Below, piece by piece: positions 45,142-55,079 of a stretch of DNA of 64,000 bases. A model generated the notes under the pieces. It ran no database searches and was not told the origin of the DNA. It worked only from the letters and a program-made list of their open reading frames with translations. The translations under genes and the position numbers were made by a program. The stretch is from assembly GCA_902795195.1 (NCBI GenBank), contig CADBKF010000007.1, positions 31,228 through 95,227 of the forward strand. Direction: 5' to 3'. The first letter of the stretch is position 1. Each line of letters opens with the position of its first letter. This DNA is from Oscillospiraceae bacterium (GTDB taxonomy: Bacteria; Bacillota; Clostridia; Oscillospirales; Oscillospiraceae).

Positions 45142-46248
45142 ATGAACAAACGCGTTGTGAAAATTGTCCTCACCGGCGGCCCGGCAGCAGGCAAGACCAC
45201 GCTGATCAGCCGCATTCTGAAGGAATTCAAGCAGGACGACGGCTGGAAGGTCATCACGATCCCAGAAACCGCCACGGAGCTCATCTCCCAGTTCGGCATC
45301 AAGCCCTTCGGCAACTGCGTCACGATGCTGGAATTCCAGGATTTTGTCATTGCCGATCAGCTCCACAAGGAGAAGCTCGCCCTCAAGGCGGCCGAGATGG
45401 TGCCCGAGAGCAACGTGCTCATCATCTACGACCGCGCCCTGATGGACGACAAGGCCTACATCACCGACGAAGAATTCCGCCAGACCATCGCCCGCTTCGA
45501 CGGCCGCACCGAGGAGACCGTGCTGGCCAATTACGACGCGGTCATCCACCTGGTCAGCTGCGCCAAGGGCGCGGAATTTGCCTATAACCTCGGCAACGAC
45601 GCGAGAACCGAATCCATTGAATACGCCAGAGAGATGGACGACCGGACCCTGCGCGCCTGGAGCGGCCACCCCAACCTGCGCATCATCGACAACTCCGTGG
45701 ACTTCGAGGAGAAGATCAACAACGCCCTGCGCGAGGTCTACCGCATTGTGGGCGAGCCCGAGCCCATGGCCAAGAAGCACAAGTACCTGATCAAAATGCC
45801 GGACCTCAACCAGCTGGTCATCCGCTACCAGGCGGTGCCGTTCGACATGATGCAGACTTACCTCTACACCACCAACCCCAATGTCGAGCGCCGCATCCGC
45901 CAGCAGAAGAACGGCCGGGATTACCTGTATTTTTACACCGAAAAGCACATCATGCCGGACCAGACCAAGTGGGACACCGAAAAACCCATCTCCCAGAAGG
46001 AGTACATCCAGTATCTGATGGAGGCCGACACCAGCCTACGCAGCGTGCGCAAGACCAAGTACCGTTTCACCTACGACAAGCAGCGCTTTGAGATCGACAT
46101 CTATCCCTTCTCCAGGGACAAGGCGATCATGTTCCGCTACGCCGAAAACGACGACGTGCAGCTGCCGCCGGAGGTGGACATCCTCCGCGAGGTCACGGGC
46201 GATCCCGAGTTCAAGAACAAGCAGCTTGCCGCCACGCAGACGCTGTAG
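45142..46248 (+). CDS. P-loop ATPase fused to CYTH-like domain (TTD14-like)
   Basis: A 368-residue two-domain protein. The N-terminal AAA_28/NadR-like P-loop domain shows IVLTGGPAAGKTTLISRI, TIPETATELISQFG and LIIYDRALMDDKAY. From about residue 210 a CYTH-like triphosphate-tunnel domain follows (KKHKYLIKMPDLNQL, VERRIRQQKNGRDYLYFYTEK, KYRFTYDKQRFEIDIYPF). This order matches eukaryotic TTD14. The bacterial role is unknown; nucleotide or polyphosphate binding is a reasonable guess. AAAGGAGG precedes the ATG. Confidence 0.8.
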   Translation: MNKRVVKIVLTGGPAAGKTTLISRILKEFKQDDGWKVITIPETATELISQFGIKPFGNCVTMLEFQDFVIADQLHKEKLALKAAEMVPESNVLIIYDRALMDDKAYITDEEFRQTIARFDGRTEETVLANYDAVIHLVSCAKGAEFAYNLGNDARTESIEYAREMDDRTLRAWSGHPNLRIIDNSVDFEEKINNALREVYRIVGEPEPMAKKHKYLIKMPDLNQLVIRYQAVPFDMMQTYLYTTNPNVERRIRQQKNGRDYLYFYTEKHIMPDQTKWDTEKPISQKEYIQYLMEADTSLRSVRKTKYRFTYDKQRFEIDIYPFSRDKAIMFRYAENDDVQLPPEVDILREVTGDPEFKNKQLAATQTL

Positions 46249-46258
46249 CGGTTAGCCC

Positions 46259-46330
46259 GTAGTGGCCGATGCCCACATCGGCCATAACCCGGCCTACAGT
46301 AGTGGCCGATGCCCACATCGGCCATAACCC
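46259..46330. repeat. two direct copies of the GGCCGATGCCCACATCGGCC palindrome
   Basis: Two palindromes, at 46259-46290 and 46298-46330, are separated by a few bases and each is followed by ATAACCCGG, giving a roughly 40-bp direct duplication. They belong to the family at 981, 27757 and 27808. Confidence 0.85.
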
Positions 46331-46368
46331 GGACCCACATCAAGTTATGTAGAGAAGGAGAATCCGAT

Positions 46369-47298
46369 ATGCCCCAGGTTTCTGCAATTTGCCCGAAGTG
46401 CGGGGCGACCGTTTCGGTGGATACCGGCGTAGAGGCCAGCATCTGCACCGCCTGCGGGGCGCCGTTTGTCACGCAGAAGGCCGCTGAGGCATACATCGCG
46501 CGCCGAAATGCGGAGAACACCGGGCGGACTGCCGACGAAGCCGACCGGACCTTTGTCCTCGCGCATCTGATCGACGGCGTGCGCGACAACCCCAAATACT
46601 ACGAAAACAATTTCAACAAAAAACAGTATGAAGCGGCGTTCTTCCAGTTCAAGCGCGACCGGATGCCGACCTACGAGGCCATGGACCGCTATGTGCTGGC
46701 AAACCCCATGCAGCGGGACGCGCTGCTGAATGAATTTGCCGACCGCTTTGTGGCCGATTGGGCTGCGCTCTATCCCGGGAAAAAGACGGGCCGCGCGGCC
46801 TTCGCCGGAAAGATGGTCCTGGCCCTGTTCGAGGTGCCGGCCATTCTGCACATGGGTCTGTCCTGCAGCATGGACTACTGCAGCCTGCTCGAGCGGAAGT
46901 TCAACGAGCACTATCCGGACAATATGTTCCACGTGGGCAGCTACGAGGAGCTTGCCGCGGGCTTTGCACGCAAGAAGGTCTGCTTCATCACCACCGCCGT
47001 CTGCGAGTTTGAGGGCAAGGCCGACGACTGCGCCGAGCTCACCGCCTTCCGCGCCTTCCGCGACGGCTGGATGATGGAGAACGGCGACGCCCCGCTGATC
47101 GAGGAATACTACGAGATCGCGCCGGCCATCGTCACCGCACTGGATTATTGCACCGACCGGGAGGCCAGCTATACGGCGCTGCGCCGGGATTACCTGAGCC
47201 CCTGCTATGCAGCCCTGCAGCGCGGCGACATGGAGGCCTGCCGCAGCCGCTATATCGAAATGGTGCGCAGCCTCAAAACCCGCTTCGGGCTGAGTTGA
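46369..47298 (+). CDS. zinc-ribbon protein with CFI-box-like segment
   Basis: A 309-residue protein. An N-terminal zinc ribbon (CPKCGATVSVDTGVEASICTACG, residues 9-31) precedes a largely helical body. Near residue 205 the segment KKVCFITTAVCEFEGKADDCAELTAFRAFRDGWM matches the recurrent CFI-type motif (CFITTAVC...DDC.EL..FR.FRD) found in many Firmicutes proteins of unknown function. No signal peptide or membrane helix is seen. GAAGGAGAAT precedes the ATG. No function can be assigned. Confidence 0.8.
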   Translation: MPQVSAICPKCGATVSVDTGVEASICTACGAPFVTQKAAEAYIARRNAENTGRTADEADRTFVLAHLIDGVRDNPKYYENNFNKKQYEAAFFQFKRDRMPTYEAMDRYVLANPMQRDALLNEFADRFVADWAALYPGKKTGRAAFAGKMVLALFEVPAILHMGLSCSMDYCSLLERKFNEHYPDNMFHVGSYEELAAGFARKKVCFITTAVCEFEGKADDCAELTAFRAFRDGWMMENGDAPLIEEYYEIAPAIVTALDYCTDREASYTALRRDYLSPCYAALQRGDMEACRSRYIEMVRSLKTRFGLS

Positions 47299-47349
47299 AT
47301 CAAAACTGTCCACTTTCCACTGTTCACTATAAATGCGCCGCATTTCACC

Positions 47350-47858
47350 CTCCGTTCGTCATCCCGATGATATGCGGTGAAGTGCGGCGCTATTTGCGTG
47401 ACTGCGGGACGATCCACGTCAGCCGCTCGGTGCGCGACACGGCCTACCGCGTGCTGCAGTGCAAGGAGCAGGTCCTGGCGCAGGAAAACCGGGAGCCGAC
47501 GATCGACGAGCTGGCCGGGCGTCTGGGTCTGCCGCGCGAGACCGTGGTGGAGGCCATGGACGCGGTCTGCGCGCCGGTCTCCCTGTATGAGCCGGTCCAC
47601 TCCGACGGCGGGGACCCGCTGACCGTGATGGATCAGCTGCGCGATCTGCGCAACACCGACGAGATGTGGCTCGAGCACATCGCGCTGCACGACGCGGTGC
47701 AGTCGCTCAGCCCCAGAGAGCAGCGCATCCTCAGCCTGCGCTACGCCGACGGAAAAACCCAGGTGGAGGTCGCCCAGGAGATCGGCATCTCCCAGGCCCA
47801 GGTCTCCCGCCTGGAAAAGGGCGCCCTCAAGAGCATCAAGCGGGCGATAGGGAATTAG
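47350..47858 (+). pseudogene. sigG: sporulation sigma factor G, truncated at the 5' end
   Basis: The product from about 47361 matches SigG from the end of region 2 onward: VIPMICGEVRRYLRDCGTIHVSRSVRD, the diagnostic APVSLYEPVHSDGGDPLTVMDQL, and region 4 GKTQVEVAQEIGISQAQVSRLEKGALKSIKRAIG. The roughly 90 N-terminal residues, with the core-binding regions 2.1-2.2, are missing. Upstream lie only 60 bases, including a heptamer tract (CTGTCCACTTTCCACTGTTC), and then the previous gene's stop. An internal ATG at 47367 could start a fragment, but it has no ribosome binding site. The usual sigE neighbour is absent. A deletion at the repeat is the simplest explanation. Confidence 0.75.
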
Positions 47859-47961
47859 GGGTCAGAGATCAGGGATCAGGGGCCAGGGGTCAGGGGTCAG
47901 GGGTCAGGGATCAGGGATCAGGGGTCAGGGATCAGGGATCAGGGGCCAGGGGTCAGGGGGC
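47856..47961. repeat. longest GGGGTCA/GGGATCA heptamer tract
   Basis: About 14 tandem heptamers (GGGGTCA, GGGATCA, GGGGCCA variants) fill the gap between the sigG remnant and the next gene. They are the same family as at 8477-8529, 12631-12666 and 17245-17332. Confidence 0.85.
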
Positions 47962-47989
47962 GCTGCTCCCAATAGAGAAAGAAAAAAAT

Positions 47990-48688
47990 ATGAAAAAGAA
48001 ACGAACATTTTACACCGAGCTGGCCTATGGATTCGGCATCCTTCTGCTGGCGCTAGGGACGGCGCTGATGGAGAAGGCGGACTTCGGCGTCTCCATGGTG
48101 GTGGCGCCGGCCTATCTGCTGCACCGGAAAATCTCCGAAAGCCTGCCGTTTTTCAGCTTCGGCATGGCGGAATATGCGCTGCAGGCGGTGCTGCTGATCG
48201 CCCTGTCGCTGGTGCTCCGGCGCTTTCGCAGGGCCTACCTGTTCTCCTTCGTCACGGCGGTGATCTACGGCCTTACGCTCGACGGCTGCATGTACCTGGT
48301 GTCGCTGCTGCCCTTTGCGGGCCTGGCCTGGCGGCTCGTCTGCTATGTGCTCGGGATGCTCGTGTGCGCCGGCGGGGTGTCCTGCCTGTTTCACACCTAT
48401 CTGCCGCCGGAGGCCTACGAGCTGTTCGTCAAGGAGATGTCCCACCATCTGGGCGCCGATATCCACAAGACCAAGACGGTCTATGACTGCGTCAGCTGCC
48501 TGATCGGCGTGCTGCTGTCCTTCGCTTTTTACGGGCTGTGGCATTTTGAGGGCGTCAAGTGGGGCACGATCCTGTGCGCCCTCGTCAACGGCTGGATGAT
48601 CGGCCAGGTCAGCCGCCTGCTGGAGCACGCCTTCGACTTCCGCGACGGCCTGCCGCGCCTGCGGGAACTGTTTACAAATCGTTCATAA
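47990..48688 (+). CDS. YczE/DUF6198-type membrane protein
   Basis: A 232-residue integral membrane protein with five or six predicted helices (for example ELAYGFGILLLALGTALMEKADFGVSMVVAP and YALQAVLLIALSLVL). The N-terminal G-x-A-L...ADFGVS pattern is typical of YczE/YitT-related proteins in Firmicutes. Function is unknown. The ATG at 47990 begins the conserved domain; the frame continues upstream only through the heptamer tract. The ribosome binding site is weak (AGAGAAAG). Confidence 0.75.
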   Translation: MKKKRTFYTELAYGFGILLLALGTALMEKADFGVSMVVAPAYLLHRKISESLPFFSFGMAEYALQAVLLIALSLVLRRFRRAYLFSFVTAVIYGLTLDGCMYLVSLLPFAGLAWRLVCYVLGMLVCAGGVSCLFHTYLPPEAYELFVKEMSHHLGADIHKTKTVYDCVSCLIGVLLSFAFYGLWHFEGVKWGTILCALVNGWMIGQVSRLLEHAFDFRDGLPRLRELFTNRS

Positions 48689-48692
48689 TTTT

Positions 48693-48719
48693 TTAGCACT
48701 CTCGTAACACGAGTGCTAA
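48693..48719 (+). promoter_or_regulatory. CIRCE operator (HrcA binding site)
   Basis: An exact consensus TTAGCACTC (48693-48701), nine-base spacer, GAGTGCTAA (48711-48719). It overlaps the -35 region of a promoter with TATAAT at 48729-48734, so HrcA should repress the downstream hsp20 gene outside heat shock. Confidence 0.95.
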
Positions 48720-48835
48720 AATCCGTGCTATAATAAGCACAGAACAAAGGAGCGAAGAAAAATAAACGCCCCGATGCTCTGGTAACATATTTAGTGCGCC
48801 CGATGGGCCCAGCAAATGAATGGAGGAATGTAATT

Positions 48836-49279
48836 ATGTTGCCGAGTATTTTTGGAGAAAATCTGTTTGATGATTGGTTTGGCTTCCCCGGCTTCCGGGA
48901 GCTGCAGAACATGGACCGCAAGCTCTACGGCAGACATGCTGCCCACGAGATGCGCACCGACGTGCACGAGCACGAGGACCGCTATGAGCTGGACATCGAC
49001 CTGCCCGGCTTCAAGAAGGAAGAGATCAAGCTCGACCTGGACCACGGCTATCTGAGCGTCAGCGCCAGCAAGGGTCTGGAGGAGAAGAAGAACGACCAGG
49101 CCGGCCGGCTGATCCGCCAGGAGCGCTACATGGGCTCCATGCAGAGAAGCTTCTACGTGGGCACCGCCCTCAAGGCCGAGGACGTGAGCGCGAAGTTTGA
49201 AGACGGCGTGCTTCGCCTGAGCATCCCCAAGCGCGAGCAGGAGAAGCTGCCGGAGAAGAAGGTCATCGCGATCGAATAA
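48836..49279 (+). CDS. Hsp20/alpha-crystallin small heat-shock protein
   Basis: A 147-residue small heat-shock protein. The alpha-crystallin domain spans about residues 38-135 (YELDIDLPGFKKEEIKLDLDHGYLSVSASK, and the family GVLRLSIPK near the end). The short tail ends KVIAIE and carries an IAI-type C-terminal anchor motif. ATGGAGGA precedes the ATG. It is controlled by the CIRCE element upstream and stands alone rather than with groESL or dnaK. Confidence 0.95.
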   Translation: MLPSIFGENLFDDWFGFPGFRELQNMDRKLYGRHAAHEMRTDVHEHEDRYELDIDLPGFKKEEIKLDLDHGYLSVSASKGLEEKKNDQAGRLIRQERYMGSMQRSFYVGTALKAEDVSAKFEDGVLRLSIPKREQEKLPEKKVIAIE

Positions 49280-49288
49280 TACTGAACT

Positions 49289-49481
49289 GCAATAAAACGA
49301 TTGAATCGTTTTATTGCCTGCGGCGAACGCCGCAGATGCCAAGCCAAGTGGGCTTGGCATGTTCAGCTATCGTGTTCGACGAATAAAACCATTATAAATG
49401 GTTTTATTGCATTCTAGTATAAGGTCCGGAATCCACAAAGCGCCTTTTCTGCCGATCCAGCCGCAGAAAAGGCGCTTTTCC
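49289..49481. other. run of consecutive hairpins after hsp20
   Basis: In order: GCAATAAAACGATT palindrome (49289-49317), GCGGCGAACGCCGC, GCCAAGCCAAGTGGGCTTGGC-type hairpin, an AATAAAACCATT palindrome (to about 49410), and AAAGCGCCTTTTCTGC with its complement (49438-49481) ending in a T run. The last is a plausible terminator for hsp20; the role of the rest is unknown. Confidence 0.6.
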
Positions 49482-49493
49482 TGTGATTTTTGC

Positions 49494-49522
49494 TTGCATT
49501 CCGGTGACAAGCGTAGTATAAT
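49494..49522 (+). promoter_or_regulatory. promoter for pgsA
   Basis: TTGCAT (49494-49499), a 17-base spacer and TATAAT (49517-49522), 35 bases upstream of the start. Confidence 0.7.
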
Positions 49523-49556
49523 ACCATACCGGATTGCAGAAAGGAGGCATCTGCCA

Positions 49557-50150
49557 ATGGACGAACAAAACCGGAGCGCCATGGATAAAATCGTGACGAT
49601 CCCGAATATATTGTCGCTGTTCCGGCTGGTGCTGGTGCCGATCTTCTGCTGGACTTATCTGGGGCTCCAGGACGAGAAGCTGACGGTCATTTTGCTGGCG
49701 ATCTCCGGCCTGAGCGACATTGTCGACGGCTTCATTGCCCGGCATTTCAATATGATCAGCGACCTGGGCAAGGTGCTCGACCCGCTGGCCGACAAGGTCA
49801 CCCAGGCGGCGATGCTGCTGTGCCTGCTGATCGTCTATCCGGCGCTGCTGCCGGCGTTCATCCTGCTGGTGGTCAAGGAGCTGTCCGATCTCATCACCGG
49901 CGGCCTGGTGGTCAAGCGGACCGGCCAGGTCCTGCAGGCCCAGTGGCACGGAAAGCTGACCACGGTGCTGCTCTATGTGACCCTGATGCTCCATGTGATC
50001 TGGCCCGCCATTCCGGCCTGGGGTGAGATCCCGTCCTGGCTGACCGTGCTGCTCTCGGCCCTGTGCTGCATTATGAGCGCGCTGTCCATGATCCTCTATG
50101 CCGTGCGGAATTTCCGGGCCCTGCGCACGTATCAGAATTCGCAGAAATGA
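49557..50150 (+). CDS. pgsA: CDP-diacylglycerol-glycerol-3-phosphate 3-phosphatidyltransferase
   Basis: PgsA makes phosphatidylglycerophosphate, the committed step to phosphatidylglycerol. The 197-residue membrane protein contains the CDP-alcohol phosphotransferase motif (SDIVDGFIARHFNMISDLGKVLDPLADK; Asp, Asp-Gly, Ala-Arg, Gly, Asp, Asp) and several membrane helices. The N-terminus TIPNILSLFRLVLVPIF is typical. The ATG at 49557 follows AAAGGAGGC. Other CDP-alcohol transferases are possible, but the N-terminal pattern favours PgsA. Confidence 0.88.
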   Translation: MDEQNRSAMDKIVTIPNILSLFRLVLVPIFCWTYLGLQDEKLTVILLAISGLSDIVDGFIARHFNMISDLGKVLDPLADKVTQAAMLLCLLIVYPALLPAFILLVVKELSDLITGGLVVKRTGQVLQAQWHGKLTTVLLYVTLMLHVIWPAIPAWGEIPSWLTVLLSALCCIMSALSMILYAVRNFRALRTYQNSQK

Positions 50151-50162
50151 GAAAAAGCAAAG

Positions 50163-50195
50163 ATCCTTCACGAGCAAAGTGAAGGATCTTTTTTA
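50163..50195 (+). terminator. intrinsic terminator after pgsA
   Basis: AAGATCCTTCAC with its complement GTGAAGGATCTT and a T run; it may also serve the converging Clp gene. Confidence 0.85.
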
Positions 50196-50210
50196 TTTCT
50201 GCGGTGCTGC

Positions 50211-51941
<1,731 letters not shown>

Positions 51942-52107
51942 TTGTGCCTCCAAAGAATGGTATTTCCGACATTTTAGACAGAAAAAGTTGGGCTTAACCG
52001 TAAAACCAAAAGAAAAGCGCCGGAAAGCTTGCCTTTTTCCCGGCTTTGTGCTATCTTTGGAGTATCAATCACTGACCGCATCGCGGTCGCGGAAAGGAGC
52101 TGGGAGC

Positions 52108-53556
52108 TTGCTGAATCAACTGTATGCCCACCTGGAAACCGGCGCCCCGGCGGCGCGGACGATCATTGCCATCGCCCTGATGCTGCTGGCCGGGTACCTG
52201 CTCAGCCGCGTCACGACCAAGCTCCACCTGCCCAACGTGACCGCCTACATCCTGGCGGGCATCCTGCTGGGCCCGTTCTGCCTGAACCTGGTCCCGGCAG
52301 ACATCGTGGAGGGCACCGGCTTTCTGCCGGACATCGCACTGGCCTTCATCGCCTTCTCCACCGGCGAATTCTTCCGCCTCTCGACGCTCAAAAAGAACGG
52401 CATGCGCGTGATCCTCATCACGCTGCTCGAATCGCTCCTGGCGACGTTGTTCGTCTTCCTGCTCTGCGACCGGGTGCTGCATCTGGAGCTGGCCTTCAGC
52501 GCGGTGCTGTCCGCGCTGGCCGCGGCCACGGCGCCTGCCTCCACACTTATGACGATCCGCCAGAACGGGGCAAAGGGCGACTTTGTCGATACGCTGCTGC
52601 AGGTGGTGGCCCTCGACGACATCGTGGGCCTGATCGTCTACTCCGTCGCCATTACCGTGGCGGTGGTGAGCTTCGGCAGCGGGAAGGTGAGCGCCGGTTC
52701 GGTGCTGCTGCCGCTGGCAAAGAACATCGGCGTGCTGCTCTTGGGTGCAGGCTTCGGCGTGCTCATGAAGCTGGCGATCCAGCACCGGCGCTCGTCGGAC
52801 AACCGCCTGATCATCGCGATCGCGCTGCTGTTCAGCTTCTGCGGCATCTGCACGGCCATCGACGTCTCGCCGCTGCTGGGCTGTATGGCGATGTCCACGG
52901 TCTATTTCAATATCACCGACGACGACAAGCTCTTCAAGCAGCTCAACTATTTCAGCCCGCCGCTTCTGCTGCTGTTCTTTGTGCGCAGCGGGCTGAGCTT
53001 TGATCTCGGGGCGCTGCTCAAGCCGTCCGGGGCCATCGGCAGCACGCCGCTGCTGCTGATCGGCGCGCTGTATTTTCTTGTCCGCATCGTGGGCAAGTAC
53101 ATCGGCGCGTACCTCGGCTGCCTGCTGGCAAAGAAGCCCGTGAAGACCCGCACGACACTGGGCCTGGCCCTGATCCCGCAGGCGGGCGTGGCCATCGGCC
53201 TGGCGGCGCTTGGCGCCCGGACGCTGGGCGGCGCGGTGGGCTCTGCGCTGCAGACCATCATTCTGGCCTCGAGCGTGCTCTATGAGCTGGTCGGCCCGGT
53301 CTGCGCCAAGCTGGCATTGTATTTGTCCGGGTCCTACTCCAACCGGCTCGAGGAGCTGGTGGAGGTCCCCGAGACCACCGAGGCAGGGGAGAAGCGCACG
53401 GATCTGGAGCTGCTGATCGAGCGCATCCAGAAGATCCAGGCGGAGCTCTCCGTGCCGAAACCGAACGAAGAGGAGGAGGCCTACACCGAGGCGGCCATGC
53501 AGCAGCTTGGCGCGCTGCCCGGCGTCCAGGCCAGAAAGGAGGGACGAGGCCGATGA
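52108..53556 (+). CDS. CPA2-type cation:proton antiporter
   Basis: A 482-residue, about 12-helix antiporter of the CPA2/KefB type (sodium/hydrogen exchanger family). Signs are LLSRVTTKLHLPNVTAYILAGILLGP at the N-terminus, ATAPASTLMTIRQNG and VVALDDIVGLIVYS (the ion-site Asp pair region), and GLALIPQAGVAIGLAALG. A charged cytoplasmic tail of about 70 residues follows. The start is TTG at 52108, seven bases after GGAAAGGAGC; the first ATG would remove part of the first helix. It overlaps the MgtC gene by four bases. Confidence 0.88.
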   Translation: MLNQLYAHLETGAPAARTIIAIALMLLAGYLLSRVTTKLHLPNVTAYILAGILLGPFCLNLVPADIVEGTGFLPDIALAFIAFSTGEFFRLSTLKKNGMRVILITLLESLLATLFVFLLCDRVLHLELAFSAVLSALAAATAPASTLMTIRQNGAKGDFVDTLLQVVALDDIVGLIVYSVAITVAVVSFGSGKVSAGSVLLPLAKNIGVLLLGAGFGVLMKLAIQHRRSSDNRLIIAIALLFSFCGICTAIDVSPLLGCMAMSTVYFNITDDDKLFKQLNYFSPPLLLLFFVRSGLSFDLGALLKPSGAIGSTPLLLIGALYFLVRIVGKYIGAYLGCLLAKKPVKTRTTLGLALIPQAGVAIGLAALGARTLGGAVGSALQTIILASSVLYELVGPVCAKLALYLSGSYSNRLEELVEVPETTEAGEKRTDLELLIERIQKIQAELSVPKPNEEEEAYTEAAMQQLGALPGVQARKEGRGR

Positions 53557-54272
53557 TCGATCCCATTGCAAGGCTGCTGGGCCCCTGGGCGTCCGAGCTG
53601 TGTACCGCGGCGGTGCTGCTGCGGCTGTGTCTGAGCCTGGTGCTCTCGGCGGTGATCGGCTGGGAACGCTCGAGCAAGCGGCACTCCGCCGGTATGCGCA
53701 CCTTCATGCTCGTGGGCATCGCCTCGACCACGGTGATGATCCTCGACCAGCTGATCCACAGCCAGAGTGAGCGCTATCCCTATCTGATGTCGGCGGCGAT
53801 CCTGCTCGCCATCGCGATCCTGGGCATGCAGTCGATCCTGTTCTCCTCGCGCAACCAGGTCAAGGGCCTGACTACGATCTTCGGCGTGCTGGCCTGGGCG
53901 GTGCTGGGCCTCACGATCGGCGCGGGCTTCTACACCGCGGCGCTGCTGGCCTTTGTGGCGCTTCTGAGCGCGCTCACGGTGCTCTCCTCGGTGGAGATTT
54001 TGCTCAAGAAGCATTCGGTCCACTTCATGATCCACCTGGAGCTGAAAAACCGGACGGATCTGCAGCTGTTCGTCTCCACGATCCGCAGGCTGGGCCTCAC
54101 GATCGACGACATTGAGCAGAACCCCGCCTACAACGGCTCGGGGCTGAGCGTCTACTCCATCGCGATCACGAACCGCTCGCCCGAGCTTAAAAAGTTCAAG
54201 ACCCACGAGGAGATCATCCAGGCCCTGTCCACGCTCGATTATATCTACCACATCGAAGAGCTGCAGCTTTAG
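53553..54272 (+). CDS. MgtC/SapB family membrane protein
   Basis: A 239-residue MgtC-type protein with four or five N-terminal helices (LCLSLVLSAVIGWERSSKRHSAGMRTFMLVGIAS carries the family ER..K..AG.RT signature). A soluble C-terminal ACT-like domain starts at about residue 150. Such proteins affect magnesium or membrane-potential homeostasis. Coupling by ATGA overlap to the antiporter suggests a joint ion-homeostasis function. Confidence 0.88.
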   Translation: MIDPIARLLGPWASELCTAAVLLRLCLSLVLSAVIGWERSSKRHSAGMRTFMLVGIASTTVMILDQLIHSQSERYPYLMSAAILLAIAILGMQSILFSSRNQVKGLTTIFGVLAWAVLGLTIGAGFYTAALLAFVALLSALTVLSSVEILLKKHSVHFMIHLELKNRTDLQLFVSTIRRLGLTIDDIEQNPAYNGSGLSVYSIAITNRSPELKKFKTHEEIIQALSTLDYIYHIEELQL

Positions 54273-54283
54273 CTCTGCAAACG

Positions 54284-54316
54284 AAAAACCCGACTGCGGT
54301 TGCAGTCGGGTTTTCT
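54284..54316. terminator. bidirectional terminator after the MgtC gene
   Basis: CCCGACTGC and GCAGTCGGG flank a GGTT loop, with A and T tracts on either side; shared with the converging DUF937 gene. Confidence 0.85.
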
Positions 54317-54327
54317 TGTGCAATCAT

Positions 54328-55065
54328 TCAGCGGAACAGGTTCAGAAAGCCGTCGAGCAGGGGGTTGCTGTCGTCCTGCGCCTGCTGCTGCGGCTGCTGG
54401 GGCTCGCTGCTGCCAAAGAGGTTCATGAGGCCGCCGATGCCGCCCAGGGCGTCGAGCACGCTGCCGCTCTGCTGCTGCGTCTGCTGGGTTTGCTGCGGCG
54501 TTTCGATCAGCTGCAGGCCGCCGCTCTGCTGGGCCTGCTGGGGCTGCGCCTGCATGCCGAGCAGCTGCTGCAGGGGAGAGACCTGCGGCTGCTGGCTCTG
54601 GCCGCCGAGCATCGTGCCGAGAAGGGAGAGCAGGTTGAAGCTGCTGCCCTGCTGGCTCTGCTGACCGCCGAGCAGCGTCAGCAGCAGGGGCGCGATCAGC
54701 GCGAGGATGCTGGTGGTCTTGCCAGCGGAGACGCCGCTGGCCTTGGAGACCTTGTCCACAATGGCCTTCTGGTCGTCGCCCAGCACGTGGCCGAGGATCT
54801 TCTTGCCATCCTTGAGGTCGGCGGTCTTGAGGAAGGCACCGACGTCGGAGACGTCCGCAGCGCTGTGATCGCTCAGTGCGCCGCGCAGGGAGCGCTCGCC
54901 CGCCTGCGTGGCGGAGTTGCGCTTCATGCCGGTGAGCAGAATGGGAATGCCGGCGGTGAGCACGTTTGCAACCTCGCCGGTCTTGAGCTTGGTGCGCTTG
55001 CTGATGGCGGAGATGCCACCGCCAGAGAGCAGGCTGTTGATGGAATCCAGGCTGATGTTTGCCAT
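54328..55065 (-). CDS. DUF937 family protein
   Basis: A 245-residue protein with a DUF937 domain (about residues 1-150: LLSGGGISAISKRTKLKTGEVANVLTAGIPILLTGMKRN, SKASGVSAGKTTSILALIAPLLLTLLGG). A Gln-rich low-complexity tail ends in NPLLDGFLNLFR. The domain resembles the YidB/DUF937 group; function is unknown. AGGAGGA precedes the ATG. The neighbouring membrane protein gene lies 14 bases upstream on the same strand and is probably co-transcribed. Confidence 0.85.
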   Translation of the reverse strand: MANISLDSINSLLSGGGISAISKRTKLKTGEVANVLTAGIPILLTGMKRNSATQAGERSLRGALSDHSAADVSDVGAFLKTADLKDGKKILGHVLGDDQKAIVDKVSKASGVSAGKTTSILALIAPLLLTLLGGQQSQQGSSFNLLSLLGTMLGGQSQQPQVSPLQQLLGMQAQPQQAQQSGGLQLIETPQQTQQTQQQSGSVLDALGGIGGLMNLFGSSEPQQPQQQAQDDSNPLLDGFLNLFR

Positions 55066-55079
55066 GATTGTTCCTCCTC

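Noticed and set aside
47666..47989. Longer N-terminus for the YczE-type membrane protein
   Set aside because: The extra codons run through the heptamer tract and the sigG remnant in another frame; the conserved domain starts at 47990.
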